From an uncultured Fidelibacterota bacterium (GTDB taxonomy: Bacteria > Marinisomatota > Marinisomatia > Marinisomatales > UBA1611), in assembly GCA_913041325.1 (NCBI GenBank), contig CAJWHU010000064.1, positions 1 to 8,467 on the forward strand: a DNA stretch of 8,467 nt. Direction: 5' to 3'. Within the stretch, counting starts at the first letter, position 1. The number at the start of each line of letters is the position of its first letter. The translations under genes were made by a program, and so were the position numbers. Of this stretch, positions 1-5,052 are shown in pieces. The notes below the pieces were generated by a model. It was not told the origin of the DNA and ran no database searches. It saw only the letters and a program-made list of their open reading frames with translations.

Positions 1-1343
1 ATATCAATAAAATTAATACTGGAAAAAAATTACCTCTTTGGATTGTTGGCACATGCTCATTTGGGTATTTTGATGATCCGTTAAGCGAATCTTTTGCTGA
101 GGAACTGATCCGAGCTGATATGAACGCGGCAGCTTCGGTTATAGCAACCAGTCGTCCAATAACAGTTGTTGGCAATGAACGTTATACCCTTGATATTTTT
201 GAATCAGTATTCAAGAATGGAGCCGTAAACAATGATGGAATTGGTATAATACTACAATCAATAAAAGATGGGTCTAACGAGGGCCAGTACTTTCACCTCT
301 TCGGCGATCCTGCTATGAAAATTCCCATGCCTAAAGATACACTAATTTCTCTTTTTACAGATCCAGATACACTAGAAACCCTTGAGGTTGGACTATTGAA
401 CGGTATTCAAAACATAATAAACAGCGAGGGGGACGGTTTCTTTATCTTAAGAGATGCAAATAAGTCCATAACTCGTGATTATGAAATATCAAATGCAACT
501 CATTCCTTGTCATATATACTCCCAGGAGCCACTTTGTTCAGGGGCCAATTTACATTTTCTGGCTCATCGATAAGTGCGAGCTATCGTATACCAGAAGATA
601 TTTCCTACTCGGATGAAAAGGCATCTATAATAACATACATTTATAATGAAGAAAATGAAGGCATCGCATCATATCATAACATCGTATTAAAAGGCGGTAA
701 ACCGGCACAAGATAAAAATGGGCCCATAATCTATTTCGAGGATATCGATGGCCAGAGATTCGAAAGTGGCGACCATTTTCCTAATAACCAAATATTGGTG
801 ATCTATTTGCAAGACCCATTGGGAATTAACTTAACAAACGAGACCGGACACGAAATAACTATAAAAAACCATGAAAATTTAAGTGTAGAAATAGTAACGG
901 ATGATTTTTACTATAATGCAAATAGTATAACAAATGGTAAAATACTGCATCTTGTAAACAATGATTTTATTAACATAAGCGTAAAGGCATGGGATAATGC
1001 TAATAATCCATCAGAAAAATTAATTAAGCTTTATAGAACAGAAAGTGAAAAATTAAAAATATATAATGCTTATAATTTCCCAAACCCATTTTATGAGGGA
1101 ACCGATTTTGTTTTTGAGGTAAATCAAGATTTTGATGTTGAATTAGATGTATTCAGCGTCGGTGGTAAAAGAATTTGGTCAAAGTACGATCATAATTTTA
1201 AATCAGGAGTTAATATTATAAAATGGAATGGTAAAAATGCTTTTGGTTCACAGATATCTAATGGCGTATACATTTACCGGTTGAAGGTTATTGGTAGTAA
1301 AACAACATTAAATTATATTGGGAAATGCGCTAAATATCGTTAA
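1..1343 (+). CDS. porU: PorU-like type IX secretion sortase, C25 cysteine peptidase (3' part)
   Basis: The 5' end lies outside the window; the open frame (codons from position 3) gives 446 visible residues and ends in TAA. PorU is the cell-surface sortase of the type IX secretion system: it removes C-terminal sorting domains from exported proteins and attaches them to the surface. Seen here: a TCSFGYFDDP stretch whose Cys (visible residue 18, codon 54-56) matches the C25 (gingipain) catalytic Cys; the family motif YFHLFGDPAMKIP (about residues 96-108); an Ig-like region with GIN, GHEI and KAWDNANN (about 274-335), characteristic of PorU; and a FlgD-like C-terminal domain from YNFPNPF (about 357) to GVYIYRL. 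The catalytic His should lie just upstream, outside the window. The ATG at 120 is internal, because the catalytic Cys precedes it. The alternative is a secreted C25 peptidase that is a substrate of the system; the PorU-style Ig region argues for PorU. Confidence 0.82.
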   Translation, partial: INKINTGKKLPLWIVGTCSFGYFDDPLSESFAEELIRADMNAAASVIATSRPITVVGNERYTLDIFESVFKNGAVNNDGIGIILQSIKDGSNEGQYFHLFGDPAMKIPMPKDTLISLFTDPDTLETLEVGLLNGIQNIINSEGDGFFILRDANKSITRDYEISNATHSLSYILPGATLFRGQFTFSGSSISASYRIPEDISYSDEKASIITYIYNEENEGIASYHNIVLKGGKPAQDKNGPIIYFEDIDGQRFESGDHFPNNQILVIYLQDPLGINLTNETGHEITIKNHENLSVEIVTDDFYYNANSITNGKILHLVNNDFINISVKAWDNANNPSEKLIKLYRTESEKLKIYNAYNFPNPFYEGTDFVFEVNQDFDVELDVFSVGGKRIWSKYDHNFKSGVNIIKWNGKNAFGSQISNGVYIYRLKVIGSKTTLNYIGKCAKYR

Positions 1344-1348
1344 CCAAA

Positions 1349-1936
1349 ATGCATAAGTATAATAAAAAAATTTTAGCATCAAAATCCTCGAGAAGGGAGA
1401 AAATTCTCAAAATGATAAACATAGACTTCTCGGTCATTCCAAGCAACGTCATTGAAGATTTTGAACTAAGACTACCACCAGAAGCATTTGCAGAGCATTG
1501 GGCACGAGAAAAAGCAAGAGTCATATCTAAGTCAAAACCAAAATCATTGGTAATTGGGGCAGATACCATTGTCGTGTTGGACTCAATGAAGTTAGGAAAG
1601 CCTGAAAATGAAATTGAATGCATCTCAATGCTAAAACTATTGTCGGGGAAGACACATCAAGTCATAACTGGTGTTTCATTATTACATGGAGAACTAGAAT
1701 TAGATATTAGTTTTAATTCTACTACATTGGTTTCAGTAAAAAAAATAACTCAAGTTGAAATCTCGACATACATATCACTATATAATCCATTAGATAAAGC
1801 TGGTGGTTACGGAATTCAGGATGGTTTCTCAGCATTCATAAGTTCTATTAATGGATGTTTTTATAATGTAATGGGGCTTCCAATATCTAAATTATACTCT
1901 GTTTATAAAAAATTAAATTATAACTATGGTTTATGA
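1349..1936 (+). CDS. maf: Maf family nucleoside triphosphate pyrophosphatase (YhdE-like, dTTP/UTP type)
   Basis: A 195-residue protein, the usual Maf length. Maf proteins hydrolyse non-canonical or excess nucleoside triphosphates to monophosphate and pyrophosphate in the cytoplasm, and have been linked to septum arrest. Motifs in order: N-terminal phosphate-binding ASKSSRREKIL (10-20), catalytic-acid motif IGADTIV with D72, LGKP (82-85), SGKTHQVITG (99-108), DKAGGYGIQDG (149-159) and NVMGLP (173-178). The DKAGGYGIQ form resembles the YhdE/Maf subgroup (dTTP/UTP, modified pyrimidines) rather than the YceF subgroup (m7GTP); this substrate assignment is by resemblance. It starts at ATG 5 nt after the porU stop, with no Shine-Dalgarno visible. 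Its 3' end overlaps arfB by 11 nt, which suggests coupling. maf often lies beside mreBCD in other bacteria, and here it precedes a rodZ-like gene. Confidence 0.93.
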   Translation: MHKYNKKILASKSSRREKILKMINIDFSVIPSNVIEDFELRLPPEAFAEHWAREKARVISKSKPKSLVIGADTIVVLDSMKLGKPENEIECISMLKLLSGKTHQVITGVSLLHGELELDISFNSTTLVSVKKITQVEISTYISLYNPLDKAGGYGIQDGFSAFISSINGCFYNVMGLPISKLYSVYKKLNYNYGL

Positions 1937-2354
1937 TAAATTTTGCAACGGAATAATTTTAAATAATAAAAAAATTAAATATAGATTTATTCACTCAAGC
2001 GGTCCTGGAGGGCAGCATGTAAATAAAGTATCAACGGGAGTAATATTAGAGTATGATTTAACGCTAGAAAAATATCCTTGTTGGTTTATTGATAGGATTA
2101 GAAAAAATTTACAAAGTCACCAAATATCCAATCAAAATGTTATAAAAATAAAATCTACTAAATATAAATCACAGAAAATGAACCGAAATGAAGCTAAAAA
2201 TAAGCTAATTTTAGTTTTTGAAGAATGTTCAAATAGAAAAGTAAAGAGAAGGTTCAAGCCTTTACCAATGAAGCAAAAAGAGCTCAGACTGAAACTTAAA
2301 AAATTGAATAGCCATCGTAAGCAAATGAGAAAGAAACCGGATATTTATGAATAA
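1926..2354 (+). CDS. arfB: ArfB/YaeJ-type peptidyl-tRNA hydrolase (ribosome rescue)
   Basis: A 142-residue, very basic protein. ArfB (ICT1 in mitochondria) enters ribosomes stalled without a stop codon: its C-terminal tail occupies the empty mRNA channel and its GGQ motif hydrolyses the peptidyl-tRNA. Seen: SSGPGGQHVNKVSTGV (24-39) with GGQ at 28-30; an internal SxxMNRNEA stretch matching the SQELNREAA region of E. coli ArfB; and a Lys/Arg-rich tail from about 103 to the end (KVKRRFKPLP, then alternating K and R). There is no codon-recognition domain as in RF1/RF2, and the length is close to E. coli ArfB (140). The ATG at 1926 puts GGQ at almost the same distance from the N terminus as in E. 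coli (Q30 against Q28), which supports this start despite the 11-nt overlap with maf and no visible ribosome binding site. A release-factor H-like protein is less likely because of the basic tail. Confidence 0.88.
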   Translation: MVYDKFCNGIILNNKKIKYRFIHSSGPGGQHVNKVSTGVILEYDLTLEKYPCWFIDRIRKNLQSHQISNQNVIKIKSTKYKSQKMNRNEAKNKLILVFEECSNRKVKRRFKPLPMKQKELRLKLKKLNSHRKQMRKKPDIYE

Positions 2355-2357
2355 ACT

Positions 2358-2386
2358 TTTACTAGACTGTGATGAGCTATTAAATT
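2358..2386 (+). promoter_or_regulatory. Weak promoter candidate upstream of the rodZ-like gene
   Basis: The 53-nt gap after arfB contains TTTACT (2358-2363) and TAAATT (2381-2386), 17 nt apart. Each matches the sigma70 consensus at 4 of 6 positions. In such AT-rich DNA this level of match is expected often by chance, and the phylum's true promoter consensus is unknown to me. The rodZ-like gene may equally be read from upstream. Confidence 0.2.
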
Positions 2387-2407
2387 GAAATAACAAATTA
2401 TGTATAT

Positions 2408-3223
2408 ATGGCCCAATTTTATATAGAATTAAAAGAAATACGTGAATCAAGAAAAATATCATTAGAGGACATAAGCGAGCGCACCAAAATCAATGTGCAG
2501 TATTTGATCGCAATTGAGTCTGGCAAATTTAGTGAGATAGAAACCCCATATTTGCGCCTTTTTTTAAGAGCCTATGCTGAGGAAATTGGAGGCAATTCGC
2601 AAAGAGCTCTTGAACAACTAGACTCCTTTATGGGCACAAAAAAACCAACCGTAGTTAGTAGTCCAGAAGATGAAAATGAAGAAATTGAGGATTTGGGCCT
2701 CTTCAATAAATCAGGTTTAAATCCAAAAAAACTTAGAGACGATTATTTCATGGGAGCCATTTTTTCCTTTATTCTCATCTTCGCAATTATAGTATTTCAA
2801 AAAATCTTTGACGGAGAAAGTAATGCAATTAATACCACCTCTGGTCCTATTTTGCAAAACATGATTAAGCCCATAACCCAAGATGACTTATTAAAAGGGT
2901 ATATTATAGATGAAACCAGTCAGGAATTGCTCTATTTAAATGCTCCATATTTTATAAAAATCAAAACCACTGAACAAACAGCGTTTACGTTAATTAAAGA
3001 TAGTGTTAATCATGTATCAAAAGTTTTAAATGCAAATCAAGAAAATAACCTAGAAACTAGTGGCGAAATGTCTGAGCTAATTTTTAGCTCCACAGTTGGT
3101 TTGTCAATGTTCATCAATTCAACGGAGATAAAACAAGTCTCAAATTATAACAACCCTCTACGCGTGTTCATAAAAAGTAATCCATCGTCCATATCGATTG
3201 AGCGCTTCAAGCCACTACCCTAG
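2408..3223 (+). CDS. rodZ: RodZ-like helix-turn-helix membrane protein
   Basis: A 271-residue bitopic membrane protein. The N terminus (about 5-60) is a Cro/CI-like helix-turn-helix of the RodZ kind (HTH_25): LKEIRESRKISLEDISERT, then INVQYLIAIESGKF and YLRLFLRAYAEEIG. An acidic linker follows (85-96), then one transmembrane helix at about 113-131 (YFMGAIFSFILIFAIIVF) and a roughly 135-residue extracytoplasmic part. Its end (from about 174, LLYLNAPYFIKIKTTEQTA) fits the beta-rich DUF4115 domain of RodZ, with weak conservation. RodZ couples MreB filaments to the wall-elongation machinery; its HTH binds MreB rather than DNA in characterised cases. mreB is not in the window, so that role is inferred from architecture. 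It starts at ATG 53 nt after arfB with no clear Shine-Dalgarno. The stop lies 9 nt before the left arm of the MraZ-type inverted repeat. Confidence 0.8.
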   Translation: MAQFYIELKEIRESRKISLEDISERTKINVQYLIAIESGKFSEIETPYLRLFLRAYAEEIGGNSQRALEQLDSFMGTKKPTVVSSPEDENEEIEDLGLFNKSGLNPKKLRDDYFMGAIFSFILIFAIIVFQKIFDGESNAINTTSGPILQNMIKPITQDDLLKGYIIDETSQELLYLNAPYFIKIKTTEQTAFTLIKDSVNHVSKVLNANQENNLETSGEMSELIFSSTVGLSMFINSTEIKQVSNYNNPLRVFIKSNPSSISIERFKPLP

Positions 3224-3232
3224 CCTTATCTA

Positions 3233-3248
3233 ACCCACAACTACCCAC
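3233..3248 (-). promoter_or_regulatory. Distal inverted pair of MraZ-type boxes
   Basis: Read on the minus strand this is GTGGGTAGTTGTGGGT, i.e. two TGGGT boxes separated by AGTTG (10-nt register), base for base the same as the pair next to mraZ at 3336-3351. It starts 9 nt after the rodZ-like stop and about 58 nt upstream of the -35 candidate. TGGGN repeats with 5-nt spacers are the known operator of MraZ in E. coli. On this strand the pair is preceded by AAAA, so the first box reads AAAGTGGG, like the boxes described in mycoplasmas. Its distance and orientation suggest an auxiliary operator; an RNA stem is the alternative. Confidence 0.55.
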
Positions 3249-3305
3249 TTTTGCAAGAGATATTCTTGTAAATACCGTAATATCTTAAAATATAGATAAA
3301 TTATA

Positions 3306-3334
3306 TTGACATTTATCGACGACCTAGGTAACAT
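3306..3334 (+). promoter_or_regulatory. Candidate sigma70-like promoter of the mraZ/dcw operon
   Basis: TTGACA at 3306-3311 is a perfect -35 consensus. A 17-nt spacer follows, then TAACAT at 3329-3334 (4 of 6 to TATAAT, including the important first TA and final T). Transcription would start near 3341, inside the TGGGT pair, leaving a leader of roughly 28 nt before the mraZ ATG. It sits in the only long intergenic gap, directly upstream of a conserved operon. The caveat is that Bacteroidota-type promoters differ from this consensus and I do not know which type this organism uses. Confidence 0.55.
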
Positions 3335-3335
3335 T

Positions 3336-3351
3336 GTGGGTAGTTGTGGGT
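3336..3351 (+). promoter_or_regulatory. MraZ operator: two TGGGT boxes in 10-nt register
   Basis: GTGGGTAGTTGTGGGT contains TGGGT-AGTTG-TGGGT at 3337-3351, the spacing known for the MraZ-binding TGGGN-N5 repeats ahead of E. coli mraZ. It lies right after the -10 candidate and over the expected start point, 17 nt before the mraZ ATG, a position suited to repression. E. coli has three repeats; here I see only two, with no third in register on either side. Binding by the neighbouring MraZ is inference from the family. Confidence 0.75.
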
Positions 3352-3368
3352 AAAAACTCCTTAGTAAT

Positions 3369-3833
3369 ATGACTTTGACAAAAGATACATTCATTGGCGA
3401 ATATTCTTATTCTCTTGATAGCAAGGGCCGGATAAATATTCCAGCGAAATTCAGACAGTCTTTATCAGAAGATAATGATAATACTTTTGTCATTTCTCGA
3501 GGAATGGATCCATGTATTTATGTATATCCCCTCCTTCAATGGCAATTAATTGAGCAAAACTTGAGAAACTTATCATCTCTTCAAAGCGTAAACAGAACCT
3601 TCATACGCAATACAGTAAGGTACGCTACTCCTTCCACCTACGACAAGCAGGGCAGGATCAGCCTATCACCATATTTGATTGATTATGCAGGATTAGTTAG
3701 GGAGGTACAAATTATTGGCATGGTCAACAAAATGGAAATTTGGGATCCGGCTCAATTAGTAGAAACCGATAAAAGAAATATAAGCATAGATCCAAGGGCC
3801 TATGATGATTTGGCAGATAAGATCACACTTTGA
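3369..3833 (+). CDS. mraZ: MraZ, transcriptional regulator of the dcw cluster
   Basis: A 154-residue protein with two tandem SpoVT/AbrB-like half domains, as in all MraZ proteins (typically about 145-155 residues). The first half carries DSKGRINIPAKFR (17-29) and the second DKQGRISLSPYL (92-103); both keep the DxxGR signature that builds the DNA-binding surface. The IIGMVNKMEIWDP stretch (115-127) is also typical. MraZ forms ring-shaped oligomers and binds repeated TGGG-type boxes upstream of its own gene; in E. coli it represses its own operon. Matching boxes lie immediately upstream here, so autoregulation is likely. It starts at ATG with no Shine-Dalgarno visible. The stop codon overlaps the TTG start of rsmH by 4 nt. 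Confidence 0.96.
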   Translation: MTLTKDTFIGEYSYSLDSKGRINIPAKFRQSLSEDNDNTFVISRGMDPCIYVYPLLQWQLIEQNLRNLSSLQSVNRTFIRNTVRYATPSTYDKQGRISLSPYLIDYAGLVREVQIIGMVNKMEIWDPAQLVETDKRNISIDPRAYDDLADKITL

Positions 3834-4726
3834 TAGAGGAACAAGATCATTTAGAGTCATTTTCTCATATCCCAGTTATGAGCGAGGAGGTAATGTCCTT
3901 ATTAAAAATTATTTCAGAGGGAGTTTATGTAGATGGGACAATTGGATTAGGCGGACATTCAGAATCTATATTATCTCAACTCTCGCACAGTGGGCACCTC
4001 ATAGGTATTGATCGAGATGTTCAGGCCTTGGAAATATGCAGAAAAAGAACCCTCACAAAACATAGTAATTTTTCCCTTTTCAATGACTCTTATTCAAATA
4101 TACGTAACATTTTGGATCAAAAAGGGGTCTTGGAGGTTAATGGCATGTTACTAGATCTTGGACTATCCTCCTTCCAATTAGATAATTCTAGAAGAGGATT
4201 TTCATTCAAAAGAAATGAAAACCTAGATATGAGATTTGATAATTTTCAAAAAATATCGGCTTCTGACATAATTAATAAATTCTCTGAAAAGGATATTGCG
4301 GATATAATATTTATTTACGGTGAAGAAAGACTATCTAGGAAAATTGCAAGAAAAATTGTCCAATTACGGCCAATAACTACTACTTTCGAATTAGTAGGGG
4401 CAATACAAAAATCTACCCCGCCAAAGAACAGAAATAAAACAATTGCTCGTGTTTTTCAAGCAATAAGAATTATTGTTAATGATGAACTTAAAAAACTTGA
4501 GGAGTTTCTTGACGTTTTTTATAAAAGATTATGTGTTGGCGGGCGAGTAGTACTAATCAGCTTTCATTCACTTGAAGACAGGATGATTAAGCACAAATTT
4601 AAAACCCTAGAAAAGCACAAAAAGATAAGGGTACTAACCAAAAAACCACTCTATCCAACGAAACTTGAGTCTACGCAAAATAGAAGAAGTAGAAGTGCAA
4701 AGTTACGGGCTGCCGAAAAGATATGA
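3830..4726 (+). CDS. rsmH: RsmH, 16S rRNA (cytosine1402-N4)-methyltransferase
   Basis: A 298-residue S-adenosylmethionine-dependent methyltransferase that modifies C1402 in the ribosomal P site (formerly MraW). Signatures: HIPVMSEEV (13-21), SAM-binding VDGTIGLGGHS (34-44), GIDRD (59-63), LLDLGLSS (107-114), RRGFSF (121-126), LDMR (132-135), VFQAIRI (208-214), SFHSLEDR (244-251) and C-terminal NRRSRSAKLRAAE (284-296). The length is normal. The start is inferred to be TTG at 3830, within the mraZ stop (TTGA overlap): the conserved HIPV motif lies upstream of the first ATG (3878), and no ATG or GTG is available before it in frame. No strong Shine-Dalgarno is visible, so translation is probably coupled to mraZ. 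The 3' end overlaps ftsL as ATGA. Confidence 0.96.
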   Translation: MIEEQDHLESFSHIPVMSEEVMSLLKIISEGVYVDGTIGLGGHSESILSQLSHSGHLIGIDRDVQALEICRKRTLTKHSNFSLFNDSYSNIRNILDQKGVLEVNGMLLDLGLSSFQLDNSRRGFSFKRNENLDMRFDNFQKISASDIINKFSEKDIADIIFIYGEERLSRKIARKIVQLRPITTTFELVGAIQKSTPPKNRNKTIARVFQAIRIIVNDELKKLEEFLDVFYKRLCVGGRVVLISFHSLEDRMIKHKFKTLEKHKKIRVLTKKPLYPTKLESTQNRRSRSAKLRAAEKI

Positions 4727-5052
4727 TTCTGAGGAAGAAAAGACTTTCGAAACAGACACAGAACCTTATCCAAAGTATAGTTTTTTTTACCTCTACAATC
4801 GCAATAATTATATCCCTAATTATTTATCTTTGGGTGTATACTGAAATAGATGAAACAATTTTAGAAATTGAAATACAAAATTCAACATTAGCTGAGTTGC
4901 GAAATAACATTGAGGAAATTAAAAACGAAATAGAATCTTTAAATCGTGCTGATGTAATAGCTAAAAAAGCTAAAAAAGAGCTCGGGATGGTTTTTACACA
5001 GCCTGAGACTCTGAGAATAATAGTTGGTAATATTTCTGGAGCTTCGTTGTGA
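4723..5052 (+). CDS. ftsL: FtsL-like cell division protein
   Basis: A 109-residue protein with a short basic cytoplasmic N terminus (RKKRLSK), one transmembrane helix at about 16-38, and an extracytoplasmic coiled coil at about 41-75 with Leu/Ile heptad-like spacing (ILEIEIQNSTLAEL, NNIEEIKNEIESL). It ends with RADVIAKKAKKELGMVFTQPE (75-95), the alpha-helical ending typical of FtsL/DivIC proteins. FtsL pairs with FtsB/DivIC and FtsQ and helps activate FtsW-FtsI at the septum. Sequence identity is low across this family, so the call rests on architecture and on the rsmH-ftsL-ftsI position. ATG overlaps the rsmH stop (ATGA) and its TGA overlaps the ftsI GTG start. Confidence 0.88.
   Translation: MILRKKRLSKQTQNLIQSIVFFTSTIAIIISLIIYLWVYTEIDETILEIEIQNSTLAELRNNIEEIKNEIESLNRADVIAKKAKKELGMVFTQPETLRIIVGNISGASL
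5038..5041 (+). promoter_or_regulatory. Shine-Dalgarno deciding the GTG start of ftsI
   Basis: GGAG lies 7 nt before GTG at 5049, inside the end of ftsL. It supports the non-ATG start that overlaps the ftsL stop as GTGA; the next residues (TKTYLKYRSR) lead straight into the membrane anchor. Confidence 0.6.

Larger units (their letters stand above)
3233..3351. repeat. Perfect 16-bp inverted repeat flanking the mraZ promoter
   Basis: The arms at 3233-3248 and 3336-3351 are exact reverse complements over 16 bp, with an 87-bp spacer holding the promoter candidate. The arm centres are 103 bp apart, close to an integral number of B-DNA turns (about 9.8 at 10.5 bp per turn). Match is lost just outside (3232/3352) and inside (3249/3335) the arms, so the conserved unit is the double TGGGT box itself. 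Confidence 0.9.

Noticed and set aside
120..122. ATG at 120 as the start of a separate secreted protein
   Set aside because: The frame is open to the left edge of the window, and the residues before it include the conserved catalytic Cys of the C25 family.
1330..1623. Minus-strand open frame opposite maf (and similar ones at 2262-2462, 6294-6539, 6621-6839 and 7654-7845)
   Set aside because: All are antisense to well-supported genes, short, and without recognisable motifs.
3254..3268. Small hairpin CAAGA-GATAT-TCTTG (extendable by G-T and T-A) after the rodZ-like gene, overlapping an alternative AGATATT/AATATCT pairing (3258-3285)
   Set aside because: The stem is AT-rich and short, with no T tract after it on either strand, so it is not a convincing terminator.
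3327..3361. A third TGGG box in register with the mraZ operator, as in E. coli
   Set aside because: Bases 10 nt upstream (GGTA at 3327) and downstream (CTCC at 3357) do not match TGGG.
3802..4011. 69-codon + strand open frame across the mraZ/rsmH junction
   Set aside because: It runs in another frame through two strongly conserved genes and its translation shows no domain.
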